NCBI RefSeq assembly: GCF_000385565.1 | Contig: NC_021169.1 | Location: 1,718,571 to 1,782,570 of the forward strand | Direction: 5' to 3' | Length of the DNA: 64,000 bases | Source: Archaeoglobus sulfaticallidus PM70-1 | GTDB taxonomy: Archaea > Halobacteriota > Archaeoglobi > Archaeoglobales > Archaeoglobaceae | Shown: positions 44,824 through 53,852 of the stretch, piece by piece | Layout of the letters: every line of letters begins with the position of its first letter | How positions within the stretch are numbered: position 1 is the first letter of the stretch | Notes under the pieces: generated by a model | The model's database searches: none | Told to the model about the DNA's origin: nothing | The model's input: only the letters and a program-made list of their open reading frames with translations | Program-made: the position numbers and the translations under genes

Positions 44824-45078
44824 TTAAGGCTTCATATCCTCACTAATTTCAGAAAATTTCCTTACCAAATCTTTACCTTTTTCAGTCGCTCTATAGGTTG
44901 TTTTACCGTTTATCAATTCAAGCTCTAAATACTCCAAATCAACCAAATACACAAGATACTTTTCTGCAATTTTAAAATTTAAATTGGCACCATACACTAT
45001 TTTGGTTTTATTACACCTACCATTTTGAGTAACCACTTTTATTATATCTATGACAATATCAAATCTTGTTCGTCTCAT
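44824..45078 (-). CDS. Winged-helix transcriptional regulator (archaeal, COG3432-like)
   Basis: 84 residues: RFDIVIDIIKVVTQNGRCNK then TKIVYGANLNFKIAEKYLVY (recognition helix region) and a wing with ELINGKTTYRATEKGKDLVR. This is the compact single-domain wHTH pattern common in archaea and their viruses and plasmids. It lies at the edge of the decayed mobile region, so it may have regulated an integrated element or a host surface gene. Confidence 0.75.
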   Translation of the reverse strand: MRRTRFDIVIDIIKVVTQNGRCNKTKIVYGANLNFKIAEKYLVYLVDLEYLELELINGKTTYRATEKGKDLVRKFSEISEDMKP

Positions 45079-45146
45079 AATAAATAATCATTAATTGGCT
45101 TTGCTGATATTTAAAATTTTTCCAACATTTGATTTTTGGGACAAAA

Positions 45147-45715
45147 TTACCCCACCACCCTGACAGCAAACACGTTGTGCCACAGCCCAATTGCAAACAG
45201 AGCCATCTTCCTCCTATCCTCCTCTTCTACCTTATCAACCATCCAAACCTTTTCTTATCCAGAGAGATTGAATTGATCTTTACTCCCATCTCTTTGAGCA
45301 TTCTTATTGCCTTCTCGAAGGCGCCCTTCTCAGATCTGTTTGAGTAGCCCAATCCAACGTACATTCCCGTCTTAAGGTCAATTATCCTGAAAACATAGCG
45401 GAAGTCTTTACCTTTCTTCTCAAGATTGCTCCTGTAGTGCTTAGTAATAGTCAAGCTATAACCAGCCCCTCTCTTGAAAAGCCCCCAGATACTCCTTCTT
45501 CCTTTAACAACGAGGTTGTGCAGAGCAAGCTTGACCTCCTCATCTGAATAAAGCCTCTCTATTGTTTTGTAGCTAACCTTTATCCCGAATAAAGGTTCAA
45601 ATAGCTCTAAAAGCTCTTCAACATCCCTGTTCGATTTATCCATTAACCTTGCAAAAAGGAAAAGCGTAACCCCCTTCTCCAGATCAACCTTCTTGGGTCT
45701 TCCTCTTTTGCACAT
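45147..45715 (-). pseudogene. Transposase with internal deletion
   Basis: The 162-residue frame from 45715 has a basic start (CKRGRPKKVDLEKG), a helical region (LLELFEPLFGIKVSYKTIER) and a first catalytic-type segment (YVFRIIDLKTGMYVGLGYSN), then KINSISLDKKRFG and a premature end. After it, in another frame, comes the C-terminal end KVEEEDRRKMALFAIGLWHN then VFAVRVVG and a stop at 45147. The middle of the protein, including most of the catalytic core, has been deleted. The family is not assigned; it looks like a DDE type. Confidence 0.68.
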
Positions 45716-45718
45716 TTA

Positions 45719-45814
45719 TCACAGAAACAGCTTCCCTAGCAGCACTCTTGCTATTGCAAGAACGATGAGGACGATGGTTGTTAGGGAAATCTTTTTATCG
45801 TATTCGATCGTCAA
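45719..45814 (-). CDS. Possible 31-aa membrane peptide
   Basis: From a TTG at 45814 the reverse strand encodes TIEYDKKISLTTIVLIVLAI and ARVLLGKLFL, a single membrane helix, ending 3 bases before the transposase remnant start. It could be a leftover of another gene whose start was lost, or a small frame of the insertion element. No ribosome-binding site is clear; low certainty. Confidence 0.25.
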   Translation of the reverse strand: MTIEYDKKISLTTIVLIVLAIARVLLGKLFL

Positions 45815-45946
45815 AGTTATTGCAGGTATTTAGCGAAGCCACATTGGGTAGGGTTAACGCTCCACCCTTTAAAATTTCCACCCTTGTTGTTACAGTACCA
45901 ATTTATTGATTTTTTGCCGGCCAGCGATCCGCCTGCAATCAGCCTG

Positions 45947-46444
45947 TCAGCTTATAACTACTTTCTCAACACCATCAACATCAAGAAATTCATCCACAAG
46001 TCTTCCCGGTATTTTTGTGTCCGTTACCACAGTAAGCTTGGATTCGACGCTCAGCTCTGGATCTTCTGCAAGAATGTATCTTATCGATATACCCTCTCTG
46101 GTCAGAATAGATGTTATTCCAGAAACAATCCCGATCTTCTTGCTCTCAGCGTAGATCTCAAGCACACCATAGCCGTAATACCTGGCAACATCCGCTATGT
46201 TCGCTACTGGCTTTAGCGATGAGAAAACCTTTCTCAGCTCCTCATCACCCTCGATGTTCTGTATGGCAGACACAACCACCTTTCTGTCAACATTTATAGC
46301 TTCTGCAATTTTCGCCGGAATTAGTTCAATGTTACCGCAGTAGGCCTTGCCATCCCTGATTGATATCCCAAGCCTGAGGAATTCTTTAACAACGACTATC
46401 TGAGAAGGATACCTTTCAAATTTCTCGACTATCTTGCTCCACAT
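45947..46444 (-). CDS. ACT-domain regulator of amino-acid metabolism (COG2150-like)
   Basis: About 165 residues from MWSKIVEKFERYPSQIVVVK, the typical beginning of this archaeal family; the frame opens to 46504 but a TATA-like ATAATATAA (about 46515-46523) would place transcription start near or inside that extension, favouring the later ATG. An N-terminal HTH-like part (GISIRDGKAYCGNIELIPAK, VDRKVVVSAIQNIE) is followed by an ACT domain (VLEIYAESKKIGIVSGITSI). Expected to bind an amino acid and act on transcription. Divergent from cetZ. Confidence 0.78.
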   Translation of the reverse strand: MWSKIVEKFERYPSQIVVVKEFLRLGISIRDGKAYCGNIELIPAKIAEAINVDRKVVVSAIQNIEGDEELRKVFSSLKPVANIADVARYYGYGVLEIYAESKKIGIVSGITSILTREGISIRYILAEDPELSVESKLTVVTDTKIPGRLVDEFLDVDGVEKVVIS

Positions 46445-46565
46445 CATTGTCTGATAAATCTGGGAAGATATAACATTTTTGCACTCTATGATCACAAAAG
46501 CCATAGCAAAAGCTTATATTATCATCGGATAGTTTTTAGTCTAAAGGATTGCTGAAGGTGAAATA

Positions 46566-47735
46566 ATGAGATTCTTTGCCATTGGATTCGGTCAGGCAGG
46601 GAGTAAGATACTTGACTTATTTGTGGATAACGAGAAACAAAGAGGAGCAGGTATCAAACACAATGTGCTGGCGATAAATTCCGCAAGAACGGATCTATTA
46701 GGATTGAGACATATCGATCATAAAGATAGAATTCTGATCGGACAGACACTGGTTAAAGGACATGGAGTCGGAACGGATAACAAGCTTGGAGCAAAGGTTG
46801 CCCAAGAGGATATAGAAACGATACTGAGTGCCATCGATGAAAGGGGTACTCATGATGTTGATGCTTTCCTGATCATAGCTGGGCTCGGAGGTGGAACTGG
46901 AAGTGGTGGAGCCCCTGTACTGGCAAGATACCTGAGCGAGATGTATGCCGAGCCCGTGTATGCAGTGGGAATTCTTCCCGCCCCCGAAGAGGGCAAGCTT
47001 TACTCGCTAAACGCTGCAAGAAGCATGATCACTCTCCTGAAATATGTTGATAACCTCATTCTCGTAGATAACGGTGCGTGGAAGTTCGAAGGGGCAAGCC
47101 TGAAGGAGTCATTCGCGAGAATAAATGAGGAGATAGTCAGGAGACTGACCATTTTAGCAAGAGCTGGCGAGCCTATTGAAGAGGGAATGGTTGGAGAGAT
47201 GGTTGTTGATAGCTCTGAAGTTATAAACACTTTTAAGGGTGGAGGGATCTCCTCTATAGGATACGCAACAACCACCGCTGAGCCGGAAAAGAAGAAGAAA
47301 TTTGGGTTCAGCCTATTCAAGAAATCCCGTGAAGAAGCGAGCTTTGAAGAGGATAAATCTATGAAAATTGCCTCCCTCGTCAGGAGGGCTGCGCTTGGTA
47401 GATTATCTGTTCCATGCAACATAAGAAGTGCAGAGAGAGCATTGGTTCTCGTAGCTGGCCCACCGGAGCATCTTGACAGGAAGGGCATAGAGAAGGCAAA
47501 ACTGTGGCTTGAAGATCAGATTGCAGGTGTTGAGGTTAGAGCAGGAGATTATCCAACGAGAAAGACCAAGTATGTGGCTGCACTGGTTGTTCTCGCAAAT
47601 GTTACCGATATACCGAGGGTAAAACAGCTCCAGAAGCTTGCAGTTGAGGCGCGAGAAGAAGTCGAGGATGCCGAGAAGATAAGGCTTGAGAAAACCCTTG
47701 AGCTTTTTGATGAAGATATAGATCCACTCTTCTAA
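46566..47735 (+). CDS. cetZ: CetZ tubulin-superfamily GTPase
   Basis: 389 residues. IGFGQAGSKILDLF at the N terminus, the GTP-binding tubulin signature AGLGGGTGSGGAPVLARYL (about residue 108) and NSLNAARSM-like T5 region. The GFGQAG start and overall length place it in the CetZ (FtsZ3) group rather than FtsZ1/2. A lysine-rich insertion (EKKKKFGFSLFKKSREEA) occurs near residue 240. CetZ proteins control cell shape in haloarchaea; the role in Archaeoglobales is not known. ATG 46566 follows GAAGGTGAAATA. Confidence 0.88.
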   Translation: MRFFAIGFGQAGSKILDLFVDNEKQRGAGIKHNVLAINSARTDLLGLRHIDHKDRILIGQTLVKGHGVGTDNKLGAKVAQEDIETILSAIDERGTHDVDAFLIIAGLGGGTGSGGAPVLARYLSEMYAEPVYAVGILPAPEEGKLYSLNAARSMITLLKYVDNLILVDNGAWKFEGASLKESFARINEEIVRRLTILARAGEPIEEGMVGEMVVDSSEVINTFKGGGISSIGYATTTAEPEKKKKFGFSLFKKSREEASFEEDKSMKIASLVRRAALGRLSVPCNIRSAERALVLVAGPPEHLDRKGIEKAKLWLEDQIAGVEVRAGDYPTRKTKYVAALVVLANVTDIPRVKQLQKLAVEAREEVEDAEKIRLEKTLELFDEDIDPLF

Positions 47736-48104
47736 TTTTTAATTTTCAATCTTTTCACAACATAAATCTTATAATGATTTATTACAATAAATTATGGTAC
47801 CCTTGCTTGTAAGATTGGTTACTCTCAGAAATGCTCACCCCATACCTCAGCAAAGTCTATCTGATTCAGTGCTTGAGCTGTGCATTATGCATGCCTTGCT
47901 ATGGTTATCGCAACCCCAGTAACGCTTACTGGGCTGATAGGATAGGAAGTACAGACCGAATATGTGGAGGATTCCAGTAAACCGGAGAGTACGGGGAGAG
48001 TTCATGCATGGTGCTGCAAATGCCCAGCTGGTAAAGAAGTTTCAGAGAGATAGCAGAGAATAACTTAAGAATAACTTAAAATACAAATCGACCAGAAATC
48101 CTAT
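47736..48104. other. Intergenic stretch with decayed coding remnants
   Basis: Apart from the cysteine-rich remnant listed separately, there is CCCTTGCTTGTAAGAT at 47800-47815, similar to the TnpB element's left end and to 10847-10862. A second short frame near 48000-48064 (EFMHGAANAQLVKKFQRDSR) could be the continuation of the same lost gene. AT-rich sequence before 48105 probably carries the PfkB promoter. Confidence 0.4.
47831..47980 (+). pseudogene. Cysteine-rich [4Fe-4S]-type remnant
   Basis: The 49-codon frame MLTPYLSKVYLIQC continues LSCALCMPCYGYRNPSNAYW and ends GSTDRICGGFQ. C-x2-C-x2-C-x2-C with M-P-C is reminiscent of the ferredoxin-like tail of some aldo/keto reductases (C-x-x-C-x-x-C-M-P-C-P). 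No ribosome-binding site and no upstream domain exist, so it is probably the leftover of a longer oxidoreductase. Confidence 0.35.
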
Positions 48105-48989
48105 ATGATTGCCGGATTCGGGCCTGCTCTCGTGGATTACACTCACCTGATCGACAAATACCCCCCTGCTGGAGGGCATGCGATAGTCAGAAAAACAGAG
48201 AGGTTTGCCGGAGGAGCTGCCGGGAATGTTATCTTCGGACTTTCAAAACTCGGATTGAGGTGCAGATTTTACACAACACTGGGAGAGGATGATGATTCCA
48301 GATTCTACCTCAGCGAGATGAGAAGTGCTGGAGTTGAGGTTGTTTACACCATCTCTCACCGATATGCTGGAAAGTGCGATATATATGTTGATCCCAGTGG
48401 TGAGAGAACCTTTTTCGTGCATCCCAACTCTGCGGGAATTATCAACCTCGATGTAAGCTCTGAAGACTTTAAAGAGATCGATTATGTTTATCTAGATCCT
48501 TTTCCTGCTGAGATGAGCTTTGAATTCCATCTGAGCGTTGCAAAAAAGGCCAGGAAGGAGAATTGCTGTGTTATGATCAATCCTGGATTTCCCTATATTT
48601 CTCTGGGATTCAAGAGGTTGAAGGAGTTATTGAAATATTGTGATATCGTCTTCATGTCCAGAGATGAGCTTGAAGCCATAGACGCCAGCACAGGGGACTT
48701 TCTAGAATATGTCGAGATTCTGGTTGTTACGATGGGAAAGGAAGGAAGTTCAGCCTACACTAGAGACAAAAGATTTTTTGAGAGAGCGTTTGAAGTTAAG
48801 ACAGTAGACACAACCGGAGCAGGAGATGCTTTTGCAGCTGGCTTTATCTACGCATATACAAAGGGATATGATTTAGAGAAATGTCTGAAAACCGGAAACT
48901 ATGTTGCATCGGTTAATGTCCAGAAGGTGGGTGCAAGAAACTTTCCAGACAGAACAGAGCTTGATAAGTTTCTGAAAATAACTGATTGA
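48105..48989 (+). CDS. PfkB/ribokinase-family sugar or nucleoside kinase
   Basis: 294 residues. N-terminal signature FAGGAAGNVIFGLSKLGLRC (PfkB motif 1) and C-terminal VDTTGAGDAFAAGFIYAYTK (motif 2, containing the catalytic Asp in GAGD). A cytoplasmic kinase transferring phosphate from ATP or ADP to a sugar, nucleoside or related alcohol. The substrate cannot be told; it stands alone between cetZ and the thermosome gene. Confidence 0.87.
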   Translation: MIAGFGPALVDYTHLIDKYPPAGGHAIVRKTERFAGGAAGNVIFGLSKLGLRCRFYTTLGEDDDSRFYLSEMRSAGVEVVYTISHRYAGKCDIYVDPSGERTFFVHPNSAGIINLDVSSEDFKEIDYVYLDPFPAEMSFEFHLSVAKKARKENCCVMINPGFPYISLGFKRLKELLKYCDIVFMSRDELEAIDASTGDFLEYVEILVVTMGKEGSSAYTRDKRFFERAFEVKTVDTTGAGDAFAAGFIYAYTKGYDLEKCLKTGNYVASVNVQKVGARNFPDRTELDKFLKITD

Positions 48990-49009
48990 AAATAAATTAA
49001 ATGGGAATG

Positions 49010-50668
49010 TTACATCATTCCCATTCCGCCCATTCCTCCCATGTCTCCCATGCCTTCCATGCCTTCGCCCTTGTCCTTCTCCTTGCTCAGTTCCTTGGCA
49101 GCAATGACATCATCGATTCTCAGTATCATCACAGCGACTTCAGTTGCTGAAGCGATTGCCTGTGTCTTAACCCTGAGTGGCTCAACTACTCCATTCTCCT
49201 TCATGTCCTCAACCTTGCCGGTCTCTACATTAACACCAGCATACTTGTTTCCTTTCTCGTGGGCACTCTTGAGTTCAACAAGCACATCGATTGGATCAAG
49301 TCCAGCATTCTCTGCAAGAGTCTTTGGAATGATTTCCATAGCCTTGGCGAAAGCCTCAACCGCAAGCTGCTCCCTGCCACCAAGGGTTGGAGCCCACTCC
49401 TTCAGCTTGAGTGACACATCAATTTCCGGAGCGCCACCGCCAGCGAGAACCTTTCCATCCTCCAGTGCACACTCGACGACCCTTATAGCATCCTCAATTC
49501 CTCTTGCAATCTCCTCAACGACATGCTCTGTGCCTCCCCTTATCAGGATTGTCACGGCCTTTGGATTCTTGCATCCGGTTATGAACACCATCTTCTCATC
49601 GCCGATCTTCCTCTCCTCGACGAGTTCTGCGGCACCGAGATCCTCTGGCTTAACATCCCTGAGTTCGGTAAGCACCTTCGCACCAGTTGCCTTCGAGAGC
49701 TTCTCAATGTCGCTCTTCTTGACCCTCCTTACTGCAAGCACTCCGGCCTTTGCCAGGTAGTACTGTGCAAGATCATCGATACCCTTCTGGCATATAACCA
49801 CATTAGCACCAGCATTCACTATCTTGTCAACCATGTCCTTCAGCATCTTCTCTTCCTGCTCGATGAACTTCTGGAGCATCTCTGGATCGGTTATTCTTAT
49901 CTTAGCATCGGTCTCGGTCTCCTTGACTTCAAGAGCACTGTTTATGAGAAGGATCTTGGCATCCTTAACCTTCTTCGGCATTGATGGATGCACGACTTCC
50001 TTATCGAGCACAACACCATCTATAAGCTCTGTCTCATCGATACTTCCGCCCTGTCTCTTCTCAATTTTGATGTACTCCGCATCAACCTCGACCTCTCCAT
50101 TGACCTCCTCAGCAACGCTCTTCACAGCCCTGACGGCGATCTCAGCAAGCTTGTCAAGGGCAACTTCAGCACCCTTTCCGGTCATTGCCGTCATTGCGAT
50201 CTTCTTCAGCATCTCATCATCATCCTTGCTTACCGGGATTGCAAGCTCGTTGAGAATCTCCATCGCTTTTTCAGATGCGAGCCTGTAACCGCTTGAGATG
50301 ATCGCAGAGTGAATGTCCTGTTCGAGCAGTTCCTCAGCTTTCTTGAGGAACTCACCAGCGAGAACTACAGCAGTAGTTGTACCGTCTCCAACCTCATCCT
50401 CCTGTGTCTTTGCAACCTCTATGATCATTTTTGCAGCTGGATGCTCAACATCCATCTCTTTGAGGATTGTAACTCCATCATTCGTGATGACAACATCACC
50501 CAGACTGTCAACAAGCATCTTGTCCATACCCCTTGGGCCAAGAGTGCTCCTAACGGCCTCAGCAATAACCTTCGCAGCCATTATGTTCAAAGTCTGAGCA
50601 TCCTTGCCTCTCGTTCTCTCCGTTCCTTCCCTCAAAATCAAAACTGGCTGACCCTGTAGTGTAGCCAT
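49010..50668 (-). CDS. Thermosome subunit (group II chaperonin)
   Basis: 552 residues. Equatorial motifs [38 protein letters not shown] and [20 protein letters not shown], plus [15 protein letters not shown] and the glycine/methionine-rich end GGMGGMGMM. It folds proteins in the cytosol with prefoldin (beta subunit at 11858). Upstream, TATTTATATAG (about 50716-50726) is a TATA box and GGAGGTGATG the ribosome-binding site, fitting strong, heat-inducible expression. I see no clear heat-shock operator palindrome. Only one subunit gene lies here; most genomes have a second elsewhere. Confidence 0.97.
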   Translation of the reverse strand: MATLQGQPVLILREGTERTRGKDAQTLNIMAAKVIAEAVRSTLGPRGMDKMLVDSLGDVVITNDGVTILKEMDVEHPAAKMIIEVAKTQEDEVGDGTTTAVVLAGEFLKKAEELLEQDIHSAIISSGYRLASEKAMEILNELAIPVSKDDDEMLKKIAMTAMTGKGAEVALDKLAEIAVRAVKSVAEEVNGEVEVDAEYIKIEKRQGGSIDETELIDGVVLDKEVVHPSMPKKVKDAKILLINSALEVKETETDAKIRITDPEMLQKFIEQEEKMLKDMVDKIVNAGANVVICQKGIDDLAQYYLAKAGVLAVRRVKKSDIEKLSKATGAKVLTELRDVKPEDLGAAELVEERKIGDEKMVFITGCKNPKAVTILIRGGTEHVVEEIARGIEDAIRVVECALEDGKVLAGGGAPEIDVSLKLKEWAPTLGGREQLAVEAFAKAMEIIPKTLAENAGLDPIDVLVELKSAHEKGNKYAGVNVETGKVEDMKENGVVEPLRVKTQAIASATEVAVMILRIDDVIAAKELSKEKDKGEGMEGMGDMGGMGGMGMM

Positions 50669-50759
50669 TTACATCACCTCCATTGTGTAGTTTTTTATGG
50701 ATTTGTTGTTCTATATAAATATTTTGGTAAGTTTGGTAAAGTAGCTGAATTCCACCAAC

Positions 50760-52265
50760 TCATTCAAGCGCATCAAGCTCCGAATCGATCTCTTTTGTGA
50801 GTTTTCTAACAACATCTTCCCCTATTGTGCCCCTAATAGCCAGATCTCTTATTACACTCTTCTGGATGTGCAATATTCTCTTTCTAGCCTTCAAAAGAAG
50901 ATCTCTTTCTGCAACATCTATTTCGAGGAGCTTTGAAGATATTTCTTCAAGCTCTACTTTAATCTCTGAGATTATCTTCTCTGCCACATTTCCTGTTATC
51001 TCACCATCTCTTCTCATCCTCTCGATCTCCATGATGCTCCTCTTCAACGCAATCCGTCTGGCTATATGCTCCTCATAGATTGATTCTTCTCTCCTGAAGA
51101 TCCTCTTGACTATATACTCCAAGCTCAGTCCCTGAACTATAAGTGAGAAAAGCACCACTCCGAATGTCATGCTCGCAATCATATCCCTATGGGGGATGTC
51201 AGACAGCGATAATGCGAGAGCTACAGGAATGGTACCATGCAGTCCGCCCCAGAATACTATATGCTTCCATCTGGCAGGAATTCTTTCAGATATCTTATCT
51301 GTGAGCGTTAGCAGGGGATAAACTGCAAGAGCCCTGCCTGCTATCACCACTGGAATTGCGAGCAGAGTCTCCATAGAATAAACGAATATCTTCTCACCAC
51401 TGACATCTATCCCTATCAGCAGGAAAACTATGGAGTTCACGATGAAAACGAACAGAGCCCAGAAATCTGTCAGAGCTATCCTAGTCGATGGAGACATCGA
51501 AAACAGCCTTCCATAGTTTCCAATTATCAGACCAGCGGTAACCACAGCAATTACACCGCTAACATGAACGCTTTCAGCGAAAAGATATGTGGAGTATGCG
51601 AGGATTATGGTAATCGTTATCTCGATCAAATGATCATCGATGTACCTCAAAATCCTGTAAGCCGTATAGCCAAAGGAGAATCCCACCACAATACCGCCAA
51701 CAGTCACGAAACCGAACTCAACCATTCCAGATACCAGGCTAAAATGACCTGTGCGAACCATTTCGAGTATGAGACCGAATATCACCACGCCAGTTCCATC
51801 GTTCAGTATGCTCTCGCCCTCAATTATCGTTGAAAGTCTCTTTGGAGCTTTAAGCTCCCTGAATGTCGCAAGAACCGAGACCGGATCTGTGGGGGTTATC
51901 ATCGCCCCAAATAAGAGAGCAATTGATAAGGGAATGCTGAGAAGCCATCTGACAAGGAATCCTGTAACAACCACAGAGACCAAAACACCCACAATTGCCA
52001 GACACAAGATAGGTTTGAAGTTCGATCTAAGTTCTCCAAGATCAGTGTTCAATGCTCCCTCAAACAGCAGAGGAGGAAGTATCAAAAGAAAAATGAGATC
52101 CTCTGAGAGTTTTATTTCGGGGAATATGTTCGCCAAACCTACCAGAAGGCCAACAACCACAAGCGCAATAGTATATGGCAGTCTAACATACTTAACCACT
52201 ATAGCCACAGCTACAGAAATCATGAGCAAAGCGATGAATTCGTAAAGTTGGAACGCAAGATCCAT
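50760..52265 (-). CDS. Na+/H+ antiporter, CPA1 (NhaP-type)
   Basis: About 501 residues from MDLAFQLYEFIALLM. Twelve to thirteen helices, with ITPTDPVSVLATFRELKAPK, EGESILNDGTGVVIFGLILE (the conserved N-D pair of the ion site) and FWGGLHGTIPVALALSL. A charged cytosolic tail of about 110 residues (helical, HIARRIALKRSIMEIERM) follows. The frame is open to 52334 inside the TnpB element, but ATG 52265 preceded by GAGGTGAG is the true start. That ribosome-binding site sits in a hairpin at the element's edge. Confidence 0.92.
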   Translation of the reverse strand: MDLAFQLYEFIALLMISVAVAIVVKYVRLPYTIALVVVGLLVGLANIFPEIKLSEDLIFLLILPPLLFEGALNTDLGELRSNFKPILCLAIVGVLVSVVVTGFLVRWLLSIPLSIALLFGAMITPTDPVSVLATFRELKAPKRLSTIIEGESILNDGTGVVIFGLILEMVRTGHFSLVSGMVEFGFVTVGGIVVGFSFGYTAYRILRYIDDHLIEITITIILAYSTYLFAESVHVSGVIAVVTAGLIIGNYGRLFSMSPSTRIALTDFWALFVFIVNSIVFLLIGIDVSGEKIFVYSMETLLAIPVVIAGRALAVYPLLTLTDKISERIPARWKHIVFWGGLHGTIPVALALSLSDIPHRDMIASMTFGVVLFSLIVQGLSLEYIVKRIFRREESIYEEHIARRIALKRSIMEIERMRRDGEITGNVAEKIISEIKVELEEISSKLLEIDVAERDLLLKARKRILHIQKSVIRDLAIRGTIGEDVVRKLTKEIDSELDALE

Positions 52266-52269
52266 GTTG

Positions 52270-53605
52270 ACACTCACCTCACTAAAAGTGGGGTGATTCT
52301 TGCTTCTGAGGGTCTCACGCTCATCCGCACCCACATCGAGCTTTTACTCTCAGGTGCGTCGTCCACCCTCAGAAGCAAGGGGTGAGCCAGCACCCCGTTA
52401 AACCCTTCTCCGTGGAGAAGGGCTATATTTAACACACCAACAACATCTCTGTGAGCCTTAACGCCGCAGTTCAGACATTTAAACAGCCTCTTGTGCTTCT
52501 TAACGTTTTTAGAATGACACCACGGACATTCTGATGAAGTGTATGCTTCATCGACGGGTTTAACCTTAATTCCGAAGTTCTCTGCTGTTGTTCTCAGTCT
52601 TTCCATTATGTAGCCGAAAGACCAGAAGTTGTGGATCATGGAGTTGACTTTGCTTCCGTTGTCGTTGTTATCTCTGATGTGTGTGATATCTCCGATAACG
52701 ATCTCTCCAACGCTCTTCGCATGGCAGAGCCTAACAAAGCGATACACTATCGTGTTGATGTTGTGTCTGAACCTTCGTTTTCTCTTGCGGTACAGCCTTT
52801 TGAGTCGTTTCGAGGTGTTTTTGTTGTTCACTTGCTTGAGGTGGGACTGACACCTGGCTATCTTCTTAGACCAGTACCACCAGTCTGCTAACAACGGTTT
52901 CCCGCTGAAAGCGATGGGTTGTCTTTCGCCTTCGATACAAGCTGTTATGATGTTGATCACGCCGAGGTCGGCGTACGCCCTCTTGGTTGATCTGACTTCT
53001 TCAACTTCAACCTCAACAGACTGAAGGGCATACCACCGACCCGTTAAATCGTCATAATGAATCTCCAGCCTGCCTTGTTTCCCTCTCCACTTTACACAAC
53101 CGGTTATCCTAATCTTCAAACCTTTAGGCAGGATTAACCACTTCTTTCCTCTCACCTCCTCTATGCGATAGCAATCATTCCGGATGATGGTCATTAATTT
53201 CTTTTTTCCAGTTCTGCGATTCTTCCAGTAGCGTGGTGGGGAAACCTTGTGTACGTGTTTTGGGAGCTTATCCTGTTGCTTGAGCCTCAGAAGCTTAAGG
53301 AAGCTCCTCCATGCCTCATCGTTCTTCCTGATTATCTGTTGAGTGGTGGCTGAGCCCAGTATTCGCTTGAACTCGTTGTATTCTTCTTCTGTATTCCAAT
53401 CAATTTCGCCAGCGAAGAAAGACTGTCTTCGCTTGTAGTTTACCCTGTTCCATAGAACGGCAGACATCTCGCAGAGAGAGAAGAGTACTTTCTCTTGCTT
53501 TTTTGTCGGTCTCAGACGGAATTTGTTTACCCTTCTGACCTTCATGAGCATATTATGTTTGGACTTTGGAGTATTTAAGTCTGGGGAGTGGTGTGAAAGT
53601 GAAAG
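52270..53605 (-). mobile_element. IS200/IS605-type element carrying only tnpB (element 2)
   Basis: The left-end motif GTGTGAAAGTGAAA (53591-53604) is identical to that of element 1. At the other end a hairpin CACCTCACTAAAAGTGGGGTG (about 52274-52295) and a perfect 15-bp inverted repeat (52299-52313 with 52365-52379, CTTGCTTCTGAGGGT) form a structured region overlapping the 3' end of tnpB, as expected for a guide RNA scaffold. No tnpA. The boundaries are estimated. Confidence 0.66.
52274..53551 (-). CDS. tnpB: TnpB-like RNA-guided nuclease with zinc ribbon
   Basis: 425 residues. FRLRPTKKQEKVLFSLCEMS is the usual N-terminal start; then RAYADLGVINIITACIEG (first RuvC Asp), EIVIGDITHIRDNNDNG in place of the canonical I-E-D-L, DEAYTSSECPWCHSKNVKKH with FKCLNCGVKAHRDVVGVLNI giving a full four-cysteine ribbon and the third Asp. 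The glutamate that normally lies in I-E-D-L is G here; the E in D-E-A-Y-T-S may replace it. The extreme C terminus (VDDAPESKSSMWVRM) overlaps the structured right end. Confidence 0.9.
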   Translation of the reverse strand: MLMKVRRVNKFRLRPTKKQEKVLFSLCEMSAVLWNRVNYKRRQSFFAGEIDWNTEEEYNEFKRILGSATTQQIIRKNDEAWRSFLKLLRLKQQDKLPKHVHKVSPPRYWKNRRTGKKKLMTIIRNDCYRIEEVRGKKWLILPKGLKIRITGCVKWRGKQGRLEIHYDDLTGRWYALQSVEVEVEEVRSTKRAYADLGVINIITACIEGERQPIAFSGKPLLADWWYWSKKIARCQSHLKQVNNKNTSKRLKRLYRKRKRRFRHNINTIVYRFVRLCHAKSVGEIVIGDITHIRDNNDNGSKVNSMIHNFWSFGYIMERLRTTAENFGIKVKPVDEAYTSSECPWCHSKNVKKHKRLFKCLNCGVKAHRDVVGVLNIALLHGEGFNGVLAHPLLLRVDDAPESKSSMWVRMSVRPSEARITPLLVR

Positions 53606-53852
53606 TGCCTACCCGCCTCCCCTATTTCATTCCCTGATAAAGTGGCTGTCCAGCAATTCAAATTTGTGTGAAAAAGGAAGTCGTTCAGGCCTGCAATTTA
53701 AAAATAAACGGGATGAATTATTATTCTCAGTAATTATCGGACAGCCTCTGAAAGCGGGGAGCTTTCTTAGCGACTTTTTGTAAAAATTATACTGACAATT
53801 TAATAACATTTCAGGGGTTAGCTTTTTAATCCGATTTATACAAGCATACAAG
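53606..53852. other. Intergenic stretch left of the TnpB element
   Basis: No gene. GGCTGTCC (53644-53651) and GGACAGCC (53739-53746) form an 8-bp inverted pair about 90 bases apart, possibly ends of a tiny lost element. TTTATACAAGCATACAAG just before 53853 may be the TATA/initiator of the ArsA gene, which lacks a strong ribosome-binding site. Confidence 0.3.

Noticed and set aside
47736-48104. Structured non-coding RNA (RNase P or SRP RNA)
   Set aside because: The conserved core sequences of these RNAs could not be found; the stretch reads better as decayed coding sequence.
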